Origin: Bacillota bacterium
Lineage (GTDB): Bacteria > Bacillota > UBA4882 > UBA8346
DNA: 64,000 nt
Direction: 5' to 3'
NCBI GenBank assembly: GCA_023402395.1
Contig: JAEYGI010000040.1
Coordinates: 186,001 to 250,000, forward strand
Of the stretch, positions 42,363 to 48,928 are shown one piece after another; within the stretch, counting starts at the first letter, position 1; each line of letters begins with the position of its first letter. A model generated the notes under the pieces. That model was not told the origin of the DNA. It worked only from the letters and a program-made list of their open reading frames with translations, and searched no databases. The position numbers were made by a program, and so were the translations under genes.

Positions 42363-43001
42363 ATGAAGTCATTTTTGGAACTGGCCGCCACTCGGCGCAG
42401 CATTCGCAAGTTTGAAAGCCAACCGGTGCCGGCGGAGGATATCGAGTATTTTGTCAAGGCCGCGACGAGGGCTCCGAGCGGTTGCGACAGTCAATGCTGG
42501 CGGTTCGTGGCGGTAAAAGACCGGGCGGTCATCGACCGGCTGCGGGAAGCGGTGATTGACCGGTTGGAGGAGCTTCTGGCGATCGGGAAGGATACGTTAA
42601 CCGCTGATTACCGGGCGGCGAAACGGAAAAATGTAAGTTTCTTCGCCAATGCGCCGCTGGTGATCGCGGTGTTCATGACCGATGTCAAATATTACGATCC
42701 GGTCCTGATCTCCGTGCTAAAGCAACATGGCTATGAGGGAGAGGAACTGATGAAATTCTTCAACCATTACGATTTGTTGTCGGTGGGCGCGGCGATTCAA
42801 AATCTGCTGCTGGCGGTCCATGAGAAAGGATACGGCGCCTGCTGGATGAATGAACCGGCGCTGGCCGGGGAAACGATCAATCGGATTCTGGGGATTCCGG
42901 CCGGGCAACGCTTTATCAGTTTGATCCCGGTGGGGAGACCCGCCTATACGCCCCGCGAGAAAAAGCTGAAGGATTGGAACGAGGTATTTTCGATCGTTTG
43001 A
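42363..43001 (+). CDS. Nitroreductase family protein
   Basis: 212 residues. The opening ELAATRRSIRKFESQPVPAE holds the FMN-phosphate-binding RRSIRKF motif. APSGCDSQCWRFVAV and the C-terminal GYGACWMNEPAL plus LIPVGRP complete the FMN-dependent nitroreductase fold, which usually works as a homodimer with NAD(P)H. Natural substrate unknown. ATG 42363 has AAGGGG upstream; an open frame back to 42243 runs through the repeat and is not considered coding. A hairpin at 43058-43094 follows. Confidence 0.9.
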   Translation: MKSFLELAATRRSIRKFESQPVPAEDIEYFVKAATRAPSGCDSQCWRFVAVKDRAVIDRLREAVIDRLEELLAIGKDTLTADYRAAKRKNVSFFANAPLVIAVFMTDVKYYDPVLISVLKQHGYEGEELMKFFNHYDLLSVGAAIQNLLLAVHEKGYGACWMNEPALAGETINRILGIPAGQRFISLIPVGRPAYTPREKKLKDWNEVFSIV

Positions 43002-43057
43002 ATCCGCTGCGCTAACCCGCAACGCCGGTTTTACGGCCTGATTACAATTGCGTTAAC

Positions 43058-43094
43058 GAACCACCCGATGCCGAAAACCGGCTCAGGGTGGTTC
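43058..43094 (+). terminator. Hairpin after the nitroreductase gene
   Basis: GAACCACCC/GGGTGGTTC with an inner GCCG...CGGC, followed by TTCCGTTCC; a weak U-tract. Confidence 0.5.
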
Positions 43095-43287
43095 TTCCGT
43101 TCCAACCAATTTTATGCCAAAATAGATCTATATTAAGATGAAAAAAGTTTTGAATTAAGCATTCACATCCCAAAAGCCGGCTGCGAATGGAAAATCACAG
43201 ATTTTTTTCTCTTATGAATCAAGGAAAATAGAACGCAATTTATCTGGCGTTCAAAAATCTATTGTGACATATATAGGTGATGGGGTT

Positions 43288-44754
43288 ATGTTCGATCATT
43301 TCAAAGTGACCGCCGGCGGACCGATTTATTTGCAGATCACTAATTTCATCAAGGAACTGATCGCTGGCGGCGCGCTTCACGATGGCGTAAGATTGCCGTC
43401 CACCAGGGAACTTGGCCAGGTGATGAATGTCAGCCGCAATACGGTTGTCCAGGCTTATCAGGAACTGGAACGGGCCGAGTTGATCCGGATTGTCCGGGGG
43501 CAGGGAGCCTATGTCACTGCCACCGGCGATCCGCCGGTTCATCGTCCGAAGCTGGATTGGGAGCAACGGATCAACGGCTATGGCAAGGCCGCTTCCGAAT
43601 TGAAGAGTCATACCGCCGAATATCCGTGGCGGGAAGGGTTCATCTCCTTCAACAGCATTGCCCCGGATGAAAGCATCTTCGATCTGGACGACATCAAGCG
43701 GGCTTTCCTCAACCGGGTCGGATTCGAGGGAGAAAAGCTCCTGAACTATGGTGAGGTGCGGGGATACCGTCCGCTCATCGATCATCTCCGGCGCTATCTG
43801 GAAATGAAGGGGATTGATTTCGAGGGCAAGGAGATCTTGATCACTAACGGCTTCACCGAGAGTTTCAACTTGGTCCTGGCAGCCCTGACCAACCAGGGCG
43901 ATAAGATTATTTGCGAAAATCCCACCCATAACCTGGCGTTGAATATTATGCGCCTCGGCGGACTGGAGATCGCCGGGATTCCCGTTGCGGAAGACGGGAT
44001 CACCATCGCTGATTTGGAGCGGGTTTTGGCCGGGGGCGGGGTCAAACTGGGGTTTCTGATTCCCTCGTATCACAACCCCACCGGGCTGGTGATGCCGGCG
44101 CAAAAGCGGCTGGAGGTCCTGAACTGCTTCGAGCGTTATCGGGTGCCTTTGGTGGAAGAAGGCTTCAATGAGGAACTCCGGTTCTCCGGTTCTCATGTAA
44201 GCCCGTTACTGGCTTTGGCGCGGGATGGCAACGGCGTGATTCATCTCGGCAGCTTATCCAAGATCCTTTTTCCGGGGCTGCGGATCGGATGGATCATCGG
44301 TGACGCGCGCCTGATCCACTATCTGGAGAGCGTCAAATTTTTCCGCAATATTTATGCGTCATTGCTTGATCAGGCGATTCTGTGCGAATATTTGCAGCAT
44401 GGCCGGTTTCAAACGTACCTGCGGCGGGCGAAGTCTCATTATAAAGCGCGCTACGAACACGCTCTCAGGCTGGTCGAGCATTACCTTCCCTACCGGCGCG
44501 TCTGGAGCAGCGGCGGCCTGCACATCTTTCTCGAACTGCAGGGGATTGATACCCGTCAATTGCTGGATTATTGTTATCAACACAAGGTGCTATTCACGCC
44601 GGGGGATATCTTTTATACTGACGGCGCGGGGCGGAACACTCTCCGGCTGAGTATTTCCAGGCTTTCCGCAAGCCAAATGGAACAAGGCCTGGCGATCATT
44701 GGCGACGGCATCCGGGAACTTCGAAGAAGTTCCGGGCTGGGACGTGATGATTGA
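43288..44754 (+). CDS. MocR-type PLP-dependent aminotransferase regulator
   Basis: 488 residues in two parts. Residues about 1-80 form a GntR winged helix (GGPIYLQITNFIKELIAG, then LPSTRELGQVMNVSRNTVVQAYQEL). The rest is a class I aminotransferase fold with the PLP-lysine segment GSLSKILFPGLRIGWI and PSYHNPTG. MocR/GabR proteins sense PLP plus an amino compound and often regulate PLP or amino-acid genes; some are enzymes. AGGTGA lies 8 bases before ATG 43288. Its 3' end is followed within 50 bases by the YbaK gene on the same strand. Confidence 0.9.
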   Translation: MFDHFKVTAGGPIYLQITNFIKELIAGGALHDGVRLPSTRELGQVMNVSRNTVVQAYQELERAELIRIVRGQGAYVTATGDPPVHRPKLDWEQRINGYGKAASELKSHTAEYPWREGFISFNSIAPDESIFDLDDIKRAFLNRVGFEGEKLLNYGEVRGYRPLIDHLRRYLEMKGIDFEGKEILITNGFTESFNLVLAALTNQGDKIICENPTHNLALNIMRLGGLEIAGIPVAEDGITIADLERVLAGGGVKLGFLIPSYHNPTGLVMPAQKRLEVLNCFERYRVPLVEEGFNEELRFSGSHVSPLLALARDGNGVIHLGSLSKILFPGLRIGWIIGDARLIHYLESVKFFRNIYASLLDQAILCEYLQHGRFQTYLRRAKSHYKARYEHALRLVEHYLPYRRVWSSGGLHIFLELQGIDTRQLLDYCYQHKVLFTPGDIFYTDGAGRNTLRLSISRLSASQMEQGLAIIGDGIRELRRSSGLGRDD

Positions 44755-44804
44755 TCGGGCTTGATTATCATTATAATTTAAACGAAATCGGAGGAGCGAT
44801 CGTC

Positions 44805-45293
44805 TTGAGCAAGGGAAAAATGTCAGTGACCCCGGCGATCCGGCAATTGCGCGACGCGGGAGTCGAATTCGGCGATCATCTTTATTCTTATGAAGAGAAG
44901 GGGGGCACGGCGGTGGCCGCCCGGGAACTGGGCATCCCCGAGCATTCGGCCGTGAAAACCCTGGTGATGGAGGATGAAGGCCATCAGCCATTACTGGTGC
45001 TGATGCACGGCGATCGGCAGGTTTCCACCAAAGAACTGGCCCGGGTTTTGGGGGTCAAGGCCATCGTTCCCTGCACGCCGGAGACCGCTAGCAAGCATAC
45101 CGGCTATCTGGTGGGCGGAACCTCGCCGTTTGGAACCCGCAAAAAGCTTCCGGTGTATGTGGAGGAGACCATTCTGCAATTGCCGCTGATTTATATCAAT
45201 GGCGGGAAAAGGGGTTATCTGGTCAGCCTCAAGCCGGAGGATCTGGTTCGGGTGTTGCATCCGGTTCCGGTCCGGGTCGGAATTGAGGGGTAA
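44805..45293 (+). CDS. YbaK-type aminoacyl-tRNA deacylase (Cys-tRNA(Pro)-like)
   Basis: 162 residues. The YbaK/ProX domain is clear: VAARELGIPEHSAVKTLVM with the conserved Lys, GDRQVSTKELARVLGVK, and GTSPFGTRKKLPVYVEE. These enzymes hydrolyse mischarged aminoacyl-tRNA, YbaK mainly Cys-tRNA-Pro. The TTG start has GGAGGAG 9 bases upstream; an ATG at 44820 with AAGGGA is the alternative. It lies 50 bases after the MocR gene, so probably the same transcript, and ends at a strong hairpin (45330-45359). Confidence 0.9.
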   Translation: MSKGKMSVTPAIRQLRDAGVEFGDHLYSYEEKGGTAVAARELGIPEHSAVKTLVMEDEGHQPLLVLMHGDRQVSTKELARVLGVKAIVPCTPETASKHTGYLVGGTSPFGTRKKLPVYVEETILQLPLIYINGGKRGYLVSLKPEDLVRVLHPVPVRVGIEG

Positions 45294-45329
45294 GCGGCGG
45301 GCCAAAGCGGGAAACCAACGCCTTCACGG

Positions 45330-45359
45330 ACGGCGCGGTCGATATCACGACCGCGCCGT
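45330..45359 (+). terminator. Terminator after the YbaK gene
   Basis: 12-bp stem ACGGCGCGGTCG/CGACCGCGCCGT with a 6-base loop, followed by TTGCGTTTC. Confidence 0.7.
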
Positions 45360-45474
45360 TTGCGTTTCATTTACAAATTGATTGGCCGTTTCGCCTCCAT
45401 CCGTAAGCGGCTGAACCGAAGGCATGGACAACCGGTTATGAATGATAATCCGAACCCCGAAACTAAAAGGTTTC

Positions 45475-45747
45475 TTTCCAAAGGCCATTGTCACCTGTCC
45501 CAATCATAAAGTGATCCGCCAATTTCCAATCGGTGGATGGCAATATTGGAATGCAATTTGCCAATGTACTATTGCCAACTGCCTCAAGTGGATTGTCACT
45601 TGGTTTTGGAGGATTGTCATTTGCCAATTTCCAATTGGTGGATCGTAATTTGATTTTGCCAGCTGCCAATGTGACAGTGGATCCTGGCAATGGAGTTTTG
45701 TCACCTGCCGCTGGAGCCAAGCCAGTTCGCAATGAAAGATTGCGGGC
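45475..45747. repeat. Array 3 of 21-bp periodic degenerate repeats
   Basis: Thirteen 21-base units in exact register, the same unit family as array 1. CCAATTTCCAATCGG occurs at 45519 and CCAATTTCCAATTGG at 45624, and GCAATGAAAGATTGC at 45729 is another 5-5-5 palindrome. Alternate units end TTGTCACT, TTGTCATT or TTGTCACC. The array lies between the YbaK terminator and the promoter of the chemotaxis operon. No gene is seen in 45360-45982. Confidence 0.85.
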
Positions 45748-45855
45748 CGACCGGCCTGGCGGCGCAGTTTACTGCTGACCAACCGGATATTTCGCCAATC
45801 GCCCCAAAGTAGGTTTCAATTCGTTGATTCTTTGGTAAAATTATCTTTTTAGGTC

Positions 45856-45882
45856 TAAAGGACTAGCGAACCGTGCCGATAT
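45856..45882 (+). promoter_or_regulatory. SigD (sigma-28)-type promoter of the chemosensory operon
   Basis: TAAA (45856-45859), exactly 15 bases, then GCCGATAT (45875-45882). This fits the B. subtilis SigD consensus TAAA-N14/16-CCGATAT, the flagellar and chemotaxis sigma factor. It leaves a leader of about 95 bases before cheW. Confidence 0.8.
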
Positions 45883-45982
45883 AATCATTACAAAAATTAA
45901 TATAGCTGGGAATCCAACAATCATTGTTTCGGTTTCGGAAACTGGATATAAGCAGAGAACGGTTTCAGGGAGGAATAAAGTC

Positions 45983-46462
45983 ATGGAAGGAAAACACCTG
46001 ACCTTTGCCCTTGGCAATGAAGGCTACGGGATCCCTATCCATCAGGTCAAAGAGATCATCGGCATGATGGAGATCACTTCCATCCCGAAGACGCCTCCGT
46101 TCATCAAGGGCATTATCAATTTGCGCGGTAAGATCGTGCCCATCATCGACCTGCGGGTCAAGTTCGGCTTGCCAGAACGGGAGTATACCGAGCGTACTTG
46201 CATTATTGTGATCGAGATCAATCCGGCCTCCGGCAAACGGACGATCGGGGTCGTGGTCGATACCGTCTCCGAGGTGATCAATATCCAGGCCGGCGATATT
46301 GAGACCGACCTGCGAAATGAGAGCGTCATCGACGGCAAGTTCATGACCGGGATTGCCAAGCTCAAAAACAAAGTCGTGGTATTGCTGGAAGTGGATTATC
46401 TGATGGTTCCGGATGAATTGACCCCACTACAGGATGGCGAAGGAGAGAGTAACAATGTTTAA
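45983..46462 (+). CDS. cheW: Chemotaxis coupling protein CheW (set 1)
   Basis: 159 residues, a single CheW domain: YGIPIHQVKEIIGMMEITSIP, then IKGIINLRGKIVPIIDLRVKFGL. It links the receptor array to CheA at the membrane. GGGAGGAATAAAGTC with the ATG right after gives a good ribosome binding site. It is first gene of set 1 after the SigD-type promoter; its stop overlaps the mcp start region by 8 bases. About 50 percent similar by eye to the second CheW at 58947. Confidence 0.95.
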   Translation: MEGKHLTFALGNEGYGIPIHQVKEIIGMMEITSIPKTPPFIKGIINLRGKIVPIIDLRVKFGLPEREYTERTCIIVIEINPASGKRTIGVVVDTVSEVINIQAGDIETDLRNESVIDGKFMTGIAKLKNKVVVLLEVDYLMVPDELTPLQDGEGESNNV

Positions 46463-48077
46463 ACGGATGAAACTCGGGACCAAATTAATCTGCAGTTTTC
46501 TGATTATTTCCATTATCACCCTGATCGTCGGAACCGTGGGCTGGCTGAACTCAGAGAAGCTTGGCGGCCACCTGCATTCCATCTCCGATGACATTCTCCC
46601 CTCGGAAAATGCGTTGCTCACCATTCAAACCCAGTTATACGCGGCGTTGGCCGCCCAGCGCTCGATGCTGCTCGCCCCTTCCGAAGATGAGGTTCAGTTT
46701 CAAGCCGGCCGGATGAAAATGTATTATGACAGCATTGACGCCAAATGGAAACAATTTGAAGCCAAAATTAACGCCGCCCAGAAAAAAGAGACGTGGTTCG
46801 AGTTTCAGCAGACGTATCAACGCTGGAAAGAGAGCCACGAACAAGTCGTCGAACTAGCCCTGCAAGGGACTTCCGAAGCCAAACAACAGGCATTGGCGCT
46901 TTCCTACGGGGTTTCCCGGGAACATTTTCTGAAATGCATGGATATCCTGGAGAAATTGATTGAAATGCATGACGCGGAGTCCGCGAGCGAAGTCAGCCAG
47001 GCCAACCGGGCGATGGCGGCTAGTCGGACCAACAATCTGTTAGGCGTGCTGATCGGAATCATCTTGTCGTTGGGATTGGGATTTTATTTGAGCGGCACCA
47101 TTAGCCGATCGATTAAAAATAGTGTGTCTGCCTTGTCGGAGAGCGCCAATCAGATTGCGGCCGCCTCCAACCAGCTCTCCGCCACCAGTCAGCAACTGGC
47201 CGAGGGCAGTTCGGAACAGGCATCGGCCATTGAAGAGACTTCGACCACTCTGGAAGAAACCGCTTCCATGGTCGCTCAGAACACCGAAAATACCCGGCAG
47301 GCCGAAATCCTTTCCAAGCAGACCATGTCCGCCGCGGAACACGGTAACCATGAGATGCGGGATATGATGGGGTCCATGGATGAATTGAAAAAATCCAGTG
47401 ATCAGATTGCCAAGATCATCAAAGTCATTGATGAGATCGCGTTTCAAACCAATATTTTAGCGCTGAACGCCGCGGTAGAGGCGGCCCGGGCCGGCGAAGC
47501 CGGCATGGGCTTCGCGGTGGTGGCCGAGGAAGTCCGCAATCTGGCCGGCCGCAGCGCTCAAGCGGCCAAAGACACCGCGGCCATCATTGAAAATAACATC
47601 GAATTGGCGGGCAAAGGCGTTTCCGTGGCCGAGCGGGTCCGGCAGTCTTTGAACGATATTACCCAGCAGGCCAAGAAAGTCAATGAGCTGATGGAAGAGA
47701 TCGTTGCCGCCAGTCAGGAGCAATCCCAAGGAATCATGCAGGTCAATAAGGCGATGTCCCAGATGGAAACGGTGACGATGCAGAACGCGGCCGGCGCCGA
47801 GGAAAGCGCTTCCGCTTCCGAAGAACTGAATGCCCAAGTTCATAGTACCCGGGAGAGCGTGCTGCAACTGATGGCGTTGGTGGAGGGAAGCGCCGCGGTT
47901 CAACGCCTGGCCGAAACCAGAAGCGCCTTGTCTCCCAGGACGATGACGCGGCAAGCGATCCCGTCGGTTTCGGGAATGCGGCCGGGCGCCGGTGAGCGAT
48001 TGGCGGCCAAAAAAGTCACCCAAGTGGTGGATCCGGAACAGATCATCCCGTTAAATAGCGATTCCGCCGATTTCTGA
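46455..48077 (+). CDS. Methyl-accepting chemotaxis protein lacking a recognisable HAMP domain
   Basis: 540 residues. Transmembrane segment 1 is LICSFLIISIITLIVGTVGW, then a roughly 150-residue four-helix-bundle sensor domain (4HB_MCP type), then segment 2 VLIGIILSLGLGFYL. A signalling domain follows with the conserved tip IDEIAFQTNILALNAAVEAA and ...GFAVVAEEVRNLAGRSA, and methylation-type regions EEGSSEQASAIEE-like on both sides. Where HAMP is usual, only about 25 residues separate the membrane segment from the methylation helices. AAGGAG lies before ATG 46455. Confidence 0.93.
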   Translation: MFKRMKLGTKLICSFLIISIITLIVGTVGWLNSEKLGGHLHSISDDILPSENALLTIQTQLYAALAAQRSMLLAPSEDEVQFQAGRMKMYYDSIDAKWKQFEAKINAAQKKETWFEFQQTYQRWKESHEQVVELALQGTSEAKQQALALSYGVSREHFLKCMDILEKLIEMHDAESASEVSQANRAMAASRTNNLLGVLIGIILSLGLGFYLSGTISRSIKNSVSALSESANQIAAASNQLSATSQQLAEGSSEQASAIEETSTTLEETASMVAQNTENTRQAEILSKQTMSAAEHGNHEMRDMMGSMDELKKSSDQIAKIIKVIDEIAFQTNILALNAAVEAARAGEAGMGFAVVAEEVRNLAGRSAQAAKDTAAIIENNIELAGKGVSVAERVRQSLNDITQQAKKVNELMEEIVAASQEQSQGIMQVNKAMSQMETVTMQNAAGAEESASASEELNAQVHSTRESVLQLMALVEGSAAVQRLAETRSALSPRTMTRQAIPSVSGMRPGAGERLAAKKVTQVVDPEQIIPLNSDSADF

Positions 48078-48094
48078 CGGGCGGAACCGGAACA

Positions 48095-48928
48095 ATGATC
48101 AACAGTTCATTTGACAACCGCCAGTTTGAGCGGTTTCAAAATCTCATCCAGGAACGGCTGGGCATTCATTTCAATCAGAACAAGCGCGAGATGCTCCAGG
48201 CCAAGCTTGACAAATTGATGCGCAAAAATGGGCTCAGCTCATATGATGCCTATTTTAAACAGTTGACTCAAGATTCGGATCCCGGGGTTTGGGTGCCCTT
48301 TTCCGATGAGATCACTGTCAATAAGACCGATTTTTTCCGGGAGATGAATCATTTTGAGTTCATCCGGAGCCGGATCGACTCCATCCTGGAGCAGAACCGG
48401 CGGATCCGGTCCCGGAATGAAATCCGGGTGTGGAGCGCCGGTTGTTCGACCGGCCAGGAGCCGTATACGCTGGCCATGGTTTTTAAGGATTGCCTGCCGC
48501 CGGAGATCAACTTGAAGATTCTCGCCACCGATATCAGCCACCGGGTTTTAAGCATTGCACAGCGGGCTTACTATCCTCCGGCCATCGCCGGGGAAGTAAG
48601 TTCCTATCATTTACAACGGTATTTTCAAAAGCGGGGTTCCGGGTATGAGGTTGACCCGGAGATCCGGCGGCTGGTCACGTTCAGGCAGTTCAACCTGATG
48701 GAGCGGTTTCCCTTCCGCGACACCCTGGATATTATTTTTTGCCGGAACGTGATGATCTACTTCGAGCCATCCACCCAACAGGAGTTGGTTGAGAAATTTT
48801 ACCGGGCGTTGACTCCGGGAGGCTACCTGTTTATCGGCCATTCGGAGAGCCTCACCAATAAGACGCACCGGTTCAGCTATATTCAGCCGACCATTTATCA
48901 GAAAAAGCCGGAGAAAATCTTGTCGTGA
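48095..48928 (+). CDS. cheR: Chemotaxis methyltransferase CheR (set 1)
   Basis: 277 residues. The N-terminal all-helical domain (FQNLIQERLGIHFNQNKREML) precedes the SAM-binding domain with VWSAGCSTGQEPYTLAM (SAM motif I), ILATDISHRVL and DIIFCRNVMIYF. CheR methylates glutamates of the receptor. Its last four bases overlap the GTG start of cheA (GTGA). The C-terminus is the regular short one without TPR repeats. Confidence 0.95.
   Translation: MINSSFDNRQFERFQNLIQERLGIHFNQNKREMLQAKLDKLMRKNGLSSYDAYFKQLTQDSDPGVWVPFSDEITVNKTDFFREMNHFEFIRSRIDSILEQNRRIRSRNEIRVWSAGCSTGQEPYTLAMVFKDCLPPEINLKILATDISHRVLSIAQRAYYPPAIAGEVSSYHLQRYFQKRGSGYEVDPEIRRLVTFRQFNLMERFPFRDTLDIIFCRNVMIYFEPSTQQELVEKFYRALTPGGYLFIGHSESLTNKTHRFSYIQPTIYQKKPEKILS

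Noticed and set aside
43240..44196. Long minus-strand open frame (318 codons)
   Set aside because: It lies wholly opposite the MocR gene, which has clear motifs and family length.
45504..45782. Minus-strand 92-codon frame across array 3
   Set aside because: Heptapeptide pattern simply reflects the 21-bp period; the matching frame in array 1 is interrupted by TGA, arguing against selection for a protein.
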